64,000 bases of DNA from the NCBI GenBank assembly GCA_964387685.1, contig CAYLXK010000010.1:115828-179827 (forward strand). Reading direction: 5' to 3'. Each line of letters begins with the position of its first letter. Within the stretch, counting starts at the first letter, position 1. The translations under genes and the position numbers were made by a program. Of the stretch, positions 29,766 to 38,183 are shown one piece after another. The notes under the pieces are model-generated. The model saw only the letters and a list, made by a program, of their open reading frames with translations. It did not search any database and was not told the origin of the DNA. This DNA is from Bryobacter sp964387685. GTDB lineage: Bacteria; Acidobacteriota; Terriglobia; Bryobacterales; Bryobacteraceae.

Positions 29766-30245
29766 ATGACGAGACGCATTGCTCTACTGACTATGACGGC
29801 GCTGTCCCTGGCCGGTTACGCTGGCCGCGCCATGGCGGCCGAAAAGCCCGATTTAAGCGGTACCTGGACCATCGATTTGGCCAAAAGCGACTACGGCATG
29901 ATGCCGCCGCCCACCAAGGTTGAGGCCAAAATTACGCACAAGGAACCCGAAGTGACGATGAACATCCTGCAGGTCACGGCGCGCGGGGAGCGGACCTCGG
30001 AATTCAAGTTTGCGACGGACGGCAAAGAGGTCGAGACGCAGGTAATGGGCCGCCCCGGCAAGGTGAAGGCCAAGTGGGAAGGCTCGGCGCTGGTGGTGAC
30101 GACGAAGGCGGAATTCCAGGGCAACGAGATCTTGCAGGTGGAGAAGTGGACGCTTGGCGAAGGCGGCAAGACGCTGACGGCTGAAGCGACGATGAACTCG
30201 CCGATGGGTGAGAACAAGACGAAGCGGATTTTCGTGAAGCAGTAA
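29766..30245 (+). CDS. Exported lipocalin-like protein of unknown function
   Basis: This 159-residue protein has a signal peptide ending at about AMAAEK and then KPDLSGTWTIDLAKSDYG, an opening repeated in many acidobacterial secreted proteins. The rest alternates charged and hydrophobic residues in short strands, as in an eight-stranded barrel or sheet (EVTMNILQVTARGERTSEF; GNEILQVEKWTLGEGG). No ligand or enzyme motif is visible. I chose the ATG at 29766 for the signal peptide; it lies 19 bases from the divergent gene's start, so the two share one promoter region. Confidence 0.75.
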   Translation: MTRRIALLTMTALSLAGYAGRAMAAEKPDLSGTWTIDLAKSDYGMMPPPTKVEAKITHKEPEVTMNILQVTARGERTSEFKFATDGKEVETQVMGRPGKVKAKWEGSALVVTTKAEFQGNEILQVEKWTLGEGGKTLTAEATMNSPMGENKTKRIFVKQ

Positions 30246-30324
30246 GTCTGCTCAAGGTGCACAACTGACCGAAGATTCTCTGAATTGCCCCGCCGCGCGG
30301 GAATTAGCCGAGACTTTCCCGGCG

Positions 30325-31224
30325 TTGTTTGCATTCTTTCGAGCTCATCCCCTTCGCTGTCCACAGACCCCTGAAATCTGGGAGCGCGTCCTCCGCGCCG
30401 CCCAACACAGCGCGCCCATCCTTGAAGATTTGCGGATTCGCGGGATTGAACTCGTGAATCTCCAGAATGTCTTACCTAGAGGCTCCGACAAGAAGGTGTT
30501 CCACGAGGTCCTCTTGCAATGGCTGCCACGTATTCAGGATCCGTTAACGCTGAGTATCTGCCTTTTCAGAATTCTGGAGCCGGGCGTATTGAAAAAGAGC
30601 CACCGCCTCCTTGTCATCGAACTATATCGGAGATGGCGTCCGCTACTGCGCGACGGCCATAAAGAGGTAGAATCCACTCCGCAGCTTTTAGCGGCATGCT
30701 ATCGAAAGGTCGCAGCGGACCGAGATTTCGAGGAGATTCTGAAGAATGCGACCGATACCCAATTGCACGGAGACGCACGGTACGAATTCGTCGTAGCCCT
30801 TAAGCGATTTGCCCGCAAGCCCGGGCCTGCCCGCGAAGCCCTTATGGGGTTGGCGCACGACCCATCTGTTGGCTGTGCGGCCATCCAGACTCTGGCGGAC
30901 ATCCTGAAGGCGGATGCGCTGCCACTATTGCAGACGCTCCGGCAATCGAGCGATAGCTCTCGGGTCAGGAATTTGACCGGGTTCCTGATCCGGAGACTGC
31001 AAGCGAGGTCGAAGCGGATCGACCTGCCCCGTGCGACTCCCGCCATGCTGCCCGAGGGGTACGAAGTAACAACGATTGAGATGGATACGGATAGAGTGAC
31101 CGAACTCTTTTTGCTTTTGGAGGTCGAGCTGCAAGCTAAGTGGGGTCCGCATCTGATTGACCAGCTCGCGCTATCAGCCAATCAATTGAAGCGAGGCCAG
31201 TCGCGGTTTCAGATCGTGCGCTAG
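30325..31224 (+). CDS. Unknown 299-residue helical protein, probably frameshifted at the end
   Basis: No family is recognised. The protein is mostly alpha-helical, with a HEAT/ARM-like pattern around residues 140-220 (HDPSVGCAAIQTLADILKADALPLLQTL). The frame stays open upstream of the TTG at 30325 with coding-like sequence back to about a CTG at 30265, which has AAGG in front, so the true start is uncertain. The coding-like sequence also continues past the stop in the -1 frame (31224-31358), which suggests a lost C-terminus. Its codons are less GC-rich than those of its neighbours, a hint of recent transfer. Confidence 0.55.
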   Translation: MFAFFRAHPLRCPQTPEIWERVLRAAQHSAPILEDLRIRGIELVNLQNVLPRGSDKKVFHEVLLQWLPRIQDPLTLSICLFRILEPGVLKKSHRLLVIELYRRWRPLLRDGHKEVESTPQLLAACYRKVAADRDFEEILKNATDTQLHGDARYEFVVALKRFARKPGPAREALMGLAHDPSVGCAAIQTLADILKADALPLLQTLRQSSDSSRVRNLTGFLIRRLQARSKRIDLPRATPAMLPEGYEVTTIEMDTDRVTELFLLLEVELQAKWGPHLIDQLALSANQLKRGQSRFQIVR

Positions 31225-31358
31225 TGGCTTCATTCGGCAAGCAAGTGCCGTTTGGGTTTGGCTTTCATGCCGAGGACGACGACACGATAGTGGTTGGCAT
31301 TTACTTTGCGCCGACTTATTTTGAGCCGATTCAGGCGGCATTCCGCAAGTCCCCCTAG
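31224..31358 (+). pseudogene. Out-of-frame C-terminal remnant of the 30325 gene
   Basis: In the -1 frame relative to the preceding gene, sequence open from 31161 encodes a plausible protein end (KQVPFGFGFHAEDDDTIVVG then YFAPTYFEPIQAAFRK), stopping at 31358. A GTG overlaps the upstream stop (TAGTG, 31222-31226), so it could also be a coupled 44-residue peptide. I read it as the missing C-terminus of the 30325 gene after a one-base deletion or a sequencing error between about 31161 and 31224. Its stop overlaps the end of the convergent gene. Confidence 0.5.
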
Positions 31359-32146
31359 CGGACCAGCGCAACCGCGCGTTTCTTGGCCAGCAGCGTCGTT
31401 GTAAGCGATTCGATAGCCAGCGACTCAATCGAGGAGCCGATGACGAAGCCCATGCCCATCGGAATCGAGCGCCCGAGCGTGATGGCTTCGCACTCGATGT
31501 AGACGCCGCCGTCGGCCTCTTCCATACGCCAATAGGAATTCATGGCCCACACAAAGCCCTGGCCGCGGCCGGGCTCGAGGATTTTTTCCGAAGGCGAGCC
31601 GGCGTTTTGCACTTCGCGCAGATCCGTCGAGCGGGAAGAGAGCGCGTTGCGGTGGGCGGAGATCGGATAGTAGTCCACCCGGTGGCGAGTGTCGAGGATC
31701 GTGGTGAGGATCTTCTTCTTGCGCAGCCGGTAGTAAATGTCGAAGCTATCGCCGTGGCGGGCAGTCAGTTTGGACGACACGATGTCGGGCGCGTACATTT
31801 CGTGATAGCGGTTGTAGTCCTGGTCGACCTTTTGGACGGCGGCGAGCGTGGCGCCGGGGAAGAAGGCCGCGCCAATCCAGTGCTGGATGAGCCCGCCGGG
31901 CGCGACGGGGGCGGCGAGCTTGTTGACAACAACGGTGCCGGAGCGGAGCGCAGCGCGGCGCTTGGGTTCGCGGTCGATCCAGAGAAAGTCCTTGACGGAT
32001 TGCTCTTGCTTCTTGACACGCAGTTCCTGCTCGGCGACATAGGCGTGGAAAGCCGCCAGGGTCTTTGGGGCCAGTTCGGCGTAGAGCGTGGGTATCAGCG
32101 CGCTGAGAACAGTTAGCGGCAGGAGCCGGCGTGGGTAAAACTTCAT
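31355..32146 (-). CDS. Exported protein of unknown function
   Basis: This 263-residue protein has a signal peptide ending near TLYAE and then a helical segment (AFHAYVAEQELRVKKQEQS). The remainder contains FLWID, a long sheet-like part with HRVDYYPISA, and WRMEEADGGVYIECEAITLGR, an element I have seen in secreted acidobacterial proteins of START-like character, though the match is not certain. A conserved SRSTDLREVQNAG lies in the middle. No catalytic site is visible. It lies 24 bases downstream of the 32171 gene and is probably in one operon with it. Confidence 0.65.
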   Translation of the reverse strand: MKFYPRRLLPLTVLSALIPTLYAELAPKTLAAFHAYVAEQELRVKKQEQSVKDFLWIDREPKRRAALRSGTVVVNKLAAPVAPGGLIQHWIGAAFFPGATLAAVQKVDQDYNRYHEMYAPDIVSSKLTARHGDSFDIYYRLRKKKILTTILDTRHRVDYYPISAHRNALSSRSTDLREVQNAGSPSEKILEPGRGQGFVWAMNSYWRMEEADGGVYIECEAITLGRSIPMGMGFVIGSSIESLAIESLTTTLLAKKRAVALVR

Positions 32147-32170
32147 TGCTTGCGAGGGTAGCGGAGGATT

Positions 32171-33538
32171 CTAGGTGTAGATGAATTCAGCCGACATCGT
32201 GGCGGCGCTCTGATTGGTTAAACGGACCCAGTGGGCGCTGAAGCCCGCCGGGAAGATGTGCTTCTGGTAGCCGCTCACGCGGAGGGTTTCGTACTTGGCC
32301 CAGGTGCCGTTGCCGAGGAAGTCGATTTCCACAGTGACGTCGGTTTGTCTGTCCGAGAGAAGGTGGAGCATTTTGTGCTCGAAGCCGGTCATCAGGAAGG
32401 GGTCGGAGACTTCGCCGGCTTGGACGGCTTGCTTGCGCCAGGGGCCGCCCCAGCCTTGCGGTTTGCCCCAGTGCCAGAGGTCGTCGGTGATGCCGAAGTG
32501 CAGGCCGACGCTGGGCTGGCCGGCGACGGCGTTGTTGTCGGCGTTGGGGGAATTCTGGTTGCCGCCTAGGACCAGCTCGCCGCGGAAGGAGCAGTAATCC
32601 GGAATGATGCGCAGGTGCTGGCAAATGGGCTTGACGCCCCAGATCGAGTCCTCAAAGGCCATCGGCTGCAGCTCGTAGAACATGCCTTGGATGTCCATGA
32701 GGTAGTGTTCGGTTTCCACTTCGCGGATGCGCATCCACTCGGTTTGCCAGGCTTGCTCAAAGGCGTGGGAGGCCTTGGGCAGGCGGTACTTGTTCCATTT
32801 GCCTTTGATGCAGGCCCAGAAGAGGACGCTCGATTCGTCCCAGCCGGTCGAGAAGAGCACGTTGTCCATATTCTGCCGGGCGGCTACGTCCATGTGGGGC
32901 TTGCGGGAAAGAGCGCGCCACTTGGCGCCATCGTATTCGAAGAGGCCCGCTTCGTTCTCACCGTAGGCGTAAAAGCCATTATTGGTAACGGCGATGCGGC
33001 CCTGCCCGGTATAGCCGCCCTTGAAATGGGGGCGGGCCTTGATGCCGAACTCTTTGGTCAGGTCAAAGGCCAAGGTCGTCTTGTGGGATTGGACGTCGAG
33101 CTCAAAGAGCAAGCCTTCCATGGTCTGGACGTAGACGAGGTTGGCGGGGTCTTTCAAGTGGCGGAAGGTGGAGGTGAGGCGATGGTCGTCGCCAAGGGCG
33201 GGGATGTACTTCCAGTTGCCTTTGGCGTCGATCGAGTAAGGGCCGATGAAGCACTGGTTGGATTCTTTGTGGATGAGGCGGTTGGCGTGCGTGCCGTCGT
33301 GAATGTGGATGGATTCCACCCGCTTGTCTTCGTTGATGCGAAAGAGTCCCAGGCCTTTGCCGGTAGCCTGCTTGTGGGAATTGTAGGTAACAACCCAAAG
33401 CGCGTCGGCCCAAGGCATCAGGGCGCCGGTGCCGCATTCCGAGCGCGGGGCGTCGGTGCGAGAGGTGAAGCCAAGGTTGCGCTGCGATTGCGCGAAGGCG
33501 GGCAAGGCGGCAAGCGAGAGAAGTTGACGGCGAAGCAT
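32171..33538 (-). CDS. Exported beta-propeller-like protein of unknown function
   Basis: This 455-residue protein starts with MLRRQLLSLAALPAFAQ, a short Tat-like or Sec signal. The mature protein is rich in short strands and Trp/Tyr/Gly turns (GALMPWADALWVVTYN; GNWKYIPALGDDHR; GRIAVTNNGFYAYGENE; SSVLFWACIKGKWNKY), the pattern of a propeller made of several blades. No motif indicates an enzyme. Members of this kind are common in planctomycetes and acidobacteria near sugar-degradation genes, but no such gene is adjacent here. It faces the 33627 gene divergently across 88 bases. Confidence 0.65.
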   Translation of the reverse strand: MLRRQLLSLAALPAFAQSQRNLGFTSRTDAPRSECGTGALMPWADALWVVTYNSHKQATGKGLGLFRINEDKRVESIHIHDGTHANRLIHKESNQCFIGPYSIDAKGNWKYIPALGDDHRLTSTFRHLKDPANLVYVQTMEGLLFELDVQSHKTTLAFDLTKEFGIKARPHFKGGYTGQGRIAVTNNGFYAYGENEAGLFEYDGAKWRALSRKPHMDVAARQNMDNVLFSTGWDESSVLFWACIKGKWNKYRLPKASHAFEQAWQTEWMRIREVETEHYLMDIQGMFYELQPMAFEDSIWGVKPICQHLRIIPDYCSFRGELVLGGNQNSPNADNNAVAGQPSVGLHFGITDDLWHWGKPQGWGGPWRKQAVQAGEVSDPFLMTGFEHKMLHLLSDRQTDVTVEIDFLGNGTWAKYETLRVSGYQKHIFPAGFSAHWVRLTNQSAATMSAEFIYT

Positions 33539-33626
33539 GAGTCTCTCACAGTATCTCCAATCCTCGCTGCCGGAAAACCGCGAAAAGCTGAGCCATTCCG
33601 CGCGCCATCATCGCGTACCCGATTGA

Positions 33627-34475
33627 ATGACGTACCAGAAAATCCGATCCTCACCCTTGCCGTTAAGCTTCGTGTGGCTGGTTTGGCCGCTGGCGGCCGC
33701 GATCCCGCCGTTGACTCCGCAGATTCAGAACGATTTCGCCGCCGCGGTGGCCGAGGCCCTCGATCTCCCCGCCGATCCCCCCCTTGCCAAGCTCCTCAGA
33801 GAATGGCGCCAGTCGGCCTGGGACAATCGCGACCAAGGCGAGATAGACGGAACGCTCTACATTGTCAACGCTTACCGCCGGCACGCGACTCTGTCCCCGG
33901 CCCAAGCCACGGGAGCGCGGGCCCTGCTCCGCATCTCTCTCATTGCTACTTTGCGAAGAAACGCGCCTGCCGATCCGGTGGCCGCCGAACTCGTTCGCCT
34001 TTACGAGCGCCGCCATCCCGCCTTGGCCGACGGCGATCCCCCCCTGATCCTTGAGGCGGCCGACGCATGGGTGGATCTGATTGCCCTGGCCAAAACCGGC
34101 GGATTTTCCCTATCCCCTTCCGTCCGCCAAGCGGAGAAGCGCGCACTGATCGAGGCGTATCCCAACGCCGGCGCAGACCGGCAGTTGTTGGTATTCCAGT
34201 CGATCTACTTCGCCACGAGGCTAAAGGCCGAATGGCCGCAGCTGAGCGCGGCCGCCCGCCAGGACTGGACCGCCCGCATCCGCGGGATCTTTGCGCCGCC
34301 CACTATGGATTCGACCCTGCAACACATGCTCAACCAGCATTCGTTCCGCATGATGCAGAACCAATTGGAGTTTATGAAGCAGAACACGGATACGATTCTG
34401 GGATCTCCCCCGTATTTCGACCCCTCCTGCAACTGTTGGAAGCAGCGCGGCGGCGTCGTGACGGAGTATCGCTAG
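33627..34475 (+). CDS. Exported helical protein of unknown function
   Basis: This 282-residue protein begins with a basic start and one hydrophobic segment (SFVWLVWPLAAAIPPL), a signal peptide or anchor. The rest is nearly all alpha-helical: AVAEALDLPADPPLAKLLREW, NAYRRHATLSPAQATGARAL and RQDWTARIRGIFAPPTM. A Met/Gln-rich helix (HMLNQHSFRMMQNQLEFMKQ) precedes a short C-terminal CNCW motif that could bind metal. I do not recognise the family. A perfect hairpin follows the stop by 13 bases. Confidence 0.6.
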   Translation: MTYQKIRSSPLPLSFVWLVWPLAAAIPPLTPQIQNDFAAAVAEALDLPADPPLAKLLREWRQSAWDNRDQGEIDGTLYIVNAYRRHATLSPAQATGARALLRISLIATLRRNAPADPVAAELVRLYERRHPALADGDPPLILEAADAWVDLIALAKTGGFSLSPSVRQAEKRALIEAYPNAGADRQLLVFQSIYFATRLKAEWPQLSAAARQDWTARIRGIFAPPTMDSTLQHMLNQHSFRMMQNQLEFMKQNTDTILGSPPYFDPSCNCWKQRGGVVTEYR

Positions 34476-34488
34476 TTTCCCGCCCGCA

Positions 34489-34511
34489 TCGAGGGCGCTT
34501 TGCGCCCTCGA
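34489..34511 (+). terminator. Perfect hairpin after the 33627 gene
   Basis: TCGAGGGCGC (34489-34498) and GCGCCCTCGA (34502-34511) form a perfect ten-base stem with a TTT loop, 13 bases after the stop. No T-tract follows, so it may be a weak terminator or an mRNA-stabilising hairpin. Confidence 0.5.
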
Positions 34512-34579
34512 ATCGTGTGCATGCTTGTAACAACGATTTAGGACGCGCGTAAACAGTTTTGGGAACTTTTTTGGCTAAC

Positions 34580-34593
34580 TTTTGTCAACAAAA
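34580..34593. promoter_or_regulatory. Palindrome upstream of the adaptor operon
   Basis: TTTTGT, CA, ACAAAA make a 14-base palindrome 17 bases before the TTG start at 34611, in the AT-rich stretch that follows the hairpin. It could be an operator for the adaptor-permease operon. No regulator gene is adjacent. Confidence 0.25.
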
Positions 34594-34610
34594 TACGTCT
34601 GTCCATCGTC

Positions 34611-35651
34611 TTGATTGAGAGCTTTGATACCTTGAGACGCCTTTCCCGCTTGGTGACCGGTCTGTTGAGCGCGTTGCTGGCGCTCGCGTCGTGCGGACCG
34701 GCGGAAGTAAAAAGGATAGTGGCGGCCGCGCCGGCCCAGCCCGCCACGCGATCAACGACCTTACGAACTACCGGGACCGTGCAGGCGCTTGAATCCTATT
34801 CGGTGCGGGTACCTCAGATTACCGGCCAGTCGAGCCGCGTCACTTTAACGCGATTGATACCGAATGGCAGCAAAGTGGGAGTGGGTGAGGTCCTGGCGGA
34901 ATTCGACCGGACCGCGATTCTCGATGAAGTACTGGCGACGGAAGCCAAGCTAGCCGAGACGGGGCACCAAGTAACGGAGAAGAAGGCGCAAATCCGTTCC
35001 GACCGGGCCAAGCGGGAGGCCACGATGGCCGAGGCGCGCGCGGAGTTGCAAAAGGCGCAACTGCAACTGCGCAAAGGGCCGATTCTAAGCGAGATCGACC
35101 GGCTGAAGAACGAAGCCAAAGCGAAGACCGCGACCGAGCGGCTGGCTAGTCTCGAAAAATCGGGCGGCTTCCGGGCTCAGGCCGAAGAGGCGGCGCTCCA
35201 CGGTTTGGAATTGAAGCGGGAGCGGCAGCAGGTGACGCTGGAGCGGCTCAAGAGCAATCTGGAACGGCTCGTCATCAGGAGTCCGCATGCGGGCATGGTG
35301 GCGCTGGAGAGCGTCTGGCGCAGCGGTTCGATGGGGCCGCCGCAAGAGGGAGACCAGATGTGGCCGGGGCAGCCCGTGCTGCGCCTGTTCAACCCGGAGA
35401 AGATGGTGGTGGACGCCAGCGTCAACGAATCCGATTTTGCGGCCGTGCGGCCCGGGGTGAAGGCCAAGCTGTATCTGGACGCCTATCCGGGAGCGGAGTT
35501 TGTCGCCGAACTGGTGACGGCAAGCCCGATTGCCGTAGCGGGGCTGGATTCGCCGGTGCGCGCCTTCTCGGCCCGCTTTAGGGTGACGTCGGAGGATCGG
35601 CGTCTATTGCCGGACTTGTCGGCGGCGCTTGAGATCCCGAGAATCAAATGA
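34611..35651 (+). CDS. Membrane fusion (HlyD-like) adaptor, lipoprotein type
   Basis: This 346-residue protein is the first of three adaptors in a row. From a TTG start it has a hydrophobic segment ending LALASCGP, a probable lipobox with Cys near 26. The adaptor core follows: a lipoyl-like half (TTGTVQALESYSVRVPQITG), a long helical hairpin (about 105-200, rich in Ala/Glu/Lys/Arg), the second lipoyl half (RLVIRSPHAGMVALESVW), and beta-barrel strands (VDASVNESDFAAVRPGVKA). Such proteins link an inner-membrane pump to an outer-membrane channel. Its last four bases overlap the next gene (ATGA). Confidence 0.85.
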   Translation: MIESFDTLRRLSRLVTGLLSALLALASCGPAEVKRIVAAAPAQPATRSTTLRTTGTVQALESYSVRVPQITGQSSRVTLTRLIPNGSKVGVGEVLAEFDRTAILDEVLATEAKLAETGHQVTEKKAQIRSDRAKREATMAEARAELQKAQLQLRKGPILSEIDRLKNEAKAKTATERLASLEKSGGFRAQAEEAALHGLELKRERQQVTLERLKSNLERLVIRSPHAGMVALESVWRSGSMGPPQEGDQMWPGQPVLRLFNPEKMVVDASVNESDFAAVRPGVKAKLYLDAYPGAEFVAELVTASPIAVAGLDSPVRAFSARFRVTSEDRRLLPDLSAALEIPRIK

Positions 35652-36892
35652 GACTCCTGCCTCCGTTGCTCTTCTTGATTGGGGTGGGCGCTATGAGCGG
35701 CGCGGGTTATTGGTATTGGAAGAAGCAACCGGTGCAGGCGGCCACGAATTTGCCGACGGCGGTCTGCCGGCAAGGGGAGTTTCTCGTGATTGCTTCGTGC
35801 CGCGGCGACCTGGTTGCGGGGCGCTCCGTACAAATCACCGCGCCCTTAAACGTGCCGGACTTACGTATCGCCTGGCAGGCGCCCGCCGGTTCGCCGGTGA
35901 AAGCGGGAGACCTGATTCTCAAGTTCGACGCCAGCGGCGCGCAGCGCCAGTTCCAGGAAAAAGAAGCCAATTGGAAGCAGGCCGAGGCGCAACTGGCCGA
36001 AGCGCTTTCGCAAGGGCGCATCGCCCACGAACAGAGCCAACTGGAAATTGCGACGCAGCGTACGCAAACGGAAAGGGCGCGTCTGGAAGTGTCGCGCAGC
36101 GAAATCCTAAGCGCCCTGCAAGCCGAGGAAAAGAAGATCGATTACGAATTAGCTAAGGAAAAGCTGCGCGCGAAGGAAGCTGACGCGGCGCTGATCCGGG
36201 CGCAAAACGAGGCCAAAGCCGCGGGGCTGCGCGCGAATGTGGCGAAATTCTTGGCCGAGGTCGAATTGACCAAGCACAGGATCGCGCAGATGGAGGTAAA
36301 GGCGCCTTCCAGCGGCGTCGTGAACTACATGATGAATTACTCCCAAGGCTGGGTGAATGCCAAGCCTTTTAAGGTGGGAGACAGCGTGTGGCCGGGCAGC
36401 GGGGTGGCCGAGATTCCAGACCTGTCGAGTTTGCAGTTGAAAGGCAAGGTGGAAGAAATTGAGCGCGGGAGGTTGAAGACCGGCTTAGGCGTCCGGATTC
36501 TGCTCGATCCCTTTCCGGAGAAGCCCTTTCCGGGGAAGCTGGAGGCGATTGCGCCCTTGGCGGAGCAGAACTTCGAGTGGCCCCCTTCGCGGAATTTTCG
36601 CGCCTTTGCCAGTTTCGACGAGATCGACCCTCGCCTGCGGCCGGGCATGAACGGGAGGCTGGACATCATCGTAGACCGCTTGCCCAATGCGATCAGCGTG
36701 CCGGCGAAGTCGATCTTTGCCCGTAACGGCAAGCCGGTGGTGCTGGTGGTGAATGAGCGCGGCTTGCAGCCGACGACTGTGGAGGTGCTGGCGCGAAATC
36801 CGGACGAGGTGGCCCTCAAAGGCATCGTGCCGGGAACCAAGGTGGCGCTGGTGGACGCGCTAAAAGAAGCGGCGGAGAAAAAGAAGAAGTGA
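35648..36892 (+). CDS. Membrane fusion (HlyD-like) adaptor, membrane-anchored
   Basis: This 414-residue adaptor has an N-terminal anchor (LLPPLLFLIGVGAMSGAGYW). Its lipoyl halves lie near 80 (APAGSPVKAGDLILKFD) and 210 (QMEVKAPSSGVVNYMM), separated by a long hairpin rich in Glu/Gln/Ala. The barrel-domain strands follow (LKGKVEEIERGRLKTG; RPGMNGRLDIIVDRL), then the membrane-proximal part (VPAKSIFARNGKPVVLVV). The 'G..V..G......LDL/IPDLSSLQLKG' wording resembles MacA-type adaptors. It overlaps the first adaptor by four bases and is two bases from the third. Confidence 0.88.
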   Translation: MRLLPPLLFLIGVGAMSGAGYWYWKKQPVQAATNLPTAVCRQGEFLVIASCRGDLVAGRSVQITAPLNVPDLRIAWQAPAGSPVKAGDLILKFDASGAQRQFQEKEANWKQAEAQLAEALSQGRIAHEQSQLEIATQRTQTERARLEVSRSEILSALQAEEKKIDYELAKEKLRAKEADAALIRAQNEAKAAGLRANVAKFLAEVELTKHRIAQMEVKAPSSGVVNYMMNYSQGWVNAKPFKVGDSVWPGSGVAEIPDLSSLQLKGKVEEIERGRLKTGLGVRILLDPFPEKPFPGKLEAIAPLAEQNFEWPPSRNFRAFASFDEIDPRLRPGMNGRLDIIVDRLPNAISVPAKSIFARNGKPVVLVVNERGLQPTTVEVLARNPDEVALKGIVPGTKVALVDALKEAAEKKKK

Positions 36893-36893
36893 A

Positions 36894-38183
36894 ATGAAGA
36901 AGAGAATCTTCCGCCTGCTCTCGATGCTGGCCGTGCTGGGGCTTTTGGGCGCAGGCGGCTGGGCCGTTTATGGAACGGTGACGAGATGGAAGCAGGGCGA
37001 GGAACGGGGCGTGCCGACGGCGACCGTCAAGCGCGGCGATGTAGCGTTTCCGATCAGCGCGAAGGGTTCCCTGCAAGGCGGGAACTCCAAGATGCTGGTG
37101 GCCCCGATGACGGGCAGCCAGCAGTTGACCATCATGCAGTTGCGCAAGCCGGGGGAGACCGTCGCCGAAGGCGAGACGGTCGTGCAGTTCGACACGACCG
37201 AGGAGACCTACAAGATGCGCGAGGCGGAGGCCGATCTGGCCGAAGCCGAAAAAATGGTGGCGCAGGCGGGCTTTGAATCCCAAGCCAAGGAGGAAGAGCT
37301 GCTGGCCGAATTAATCGCGGCGCGCGGCGAGGTGGTGCAGGCCGAACTGGAGGCGCGGCGCAATCCGCTCTTGGCCGCGATCGTGGCACAGCAGAACGAT
37401 TTGACCCTGCGGGATGCACGCGAGAAGCTCGCCAAGCTGGAGAAGGAATATCCCGAACGCAAAGCCGGGGCGCGCGCCTCCGTGGCGATTCAGGAAGCCA
37501 CGCTCGGTAAGGCGCGGGTGCTGGCCGACACGGCCAGGCAGAACATCGAAAAGATGACCCTGAAGGCGCCGGTGAGCGGCTATGTAAACGTCGAGTCCAA
37601 CACGAACAGCAATTTCTGGTTTCCCGGCATGACCTTCCCTCAGTTTCAGGTGGGAGACAACGTGCGCGCGGGCATGGCGGTGGCCCAGATACCGGACTTC
37701 AATTCCTGGGAGGCCTCGGTGGTGATTACGGAGGCCGACCGGGGCCTGCTGGCCATTGGGCAGAAGGCTGTGGTGAAGATGGTCGCGCTGCCCAAGCTGG
37801 CTTTGCGGGCCAAGATCTCGAACCTGGGCGGCACCACGGGCCCACCCTGGGAGCGGCGCTTTGAGTGCAAGCTGGCGCTGGAGGAAAAGGCGCCGGAACT
37901 GCGGCCGGGGATGAGCGCGCGGGTGACGATCTCGACCGAATCGATGAAAAACGTCTTGTGGGTGCCGGCGCAAGCCGTCTTTGAGAGCGATAGCCGCAGG
38001 TTTGTCTACGTATACGACCAAGGGAGTTTCTCGGCCAAAGATGTCAAGCTGGTGCGGCGTGGGGAGAGCCAGGTGGTGCTGGAAGGCTTGACCGAAGGCG
38101 CGCAGGTGGCGCTGGCCAGTCCGGACCAGAAGGCCGCCGAGTCCAAGAGCGGGGCGAGCGCGGGGCCGGGAGCCAAGAAATGA
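36894..38183 (+). CDS. Membrane fusion (MacA/HlyD-like) adaptor
   Basis: This 429-residue adaptor has an N-terminal anchor (LLSMLAVLGLLGAGGWAVYG). The lipoyl halves lie near 85 (LRKPGETVAEGETVVQFD) and 225 (MTLKAPVSGYVNVES), around a long helical hairpin. It continues with barrel strands (ASVVITEADRGLLAIGQKA; ELRPGMSARVTISTESM) and the end domain (LWVPAQAVFESDSRRFVYVY). The layout is that of a full-length MacA-like protein. Its stop overlaps the permease start by four bases, so it is probably the direct partner of the permease. Confidence 0.9.
   Translation: MKKRIFRLLSMLAVLGLLGAGGWAVYGTVTRWKQGEERGVPTATVKRGDVAFPISAKGSLQGGNSKMLVAPMTGSQQLTIMQLRKPGETVAEGETVVQFDTTEETYKMREAEADLAEAEKMVAQAGFESQAKEEELLAELIAARGEVVQAELEARRNPLLAAIVAQQNDLTLRDAREKLAKLEKEYPERKAGARASVAIQEATLGKARVLADTARQNIEKMTLKAPVSGYVNVESNTNSNFWFPGMTFPQFQVGDNVRAGMAVAQIPDFNSWEASVVITEADRGLLAIGQKAVVKMVALPKLALRAKISNLGGTTGPPWERRFECKLALEEKAPELRPGMSARVTISTESMKNVLWVPAQAVFESDSRRFVYVYDQGSFSAKDVKLVRRGESQVVLEGLTEGAQVALASPDQKAAESKSGASAGPGAKK

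Noticed and set aside
32615..34054. A 479-codon plus-strand frame opposite the propeller-like gene
   Set aside because: The minus-strand gene has a signal peptide and normal composition, and the plus frame runs through two genes.
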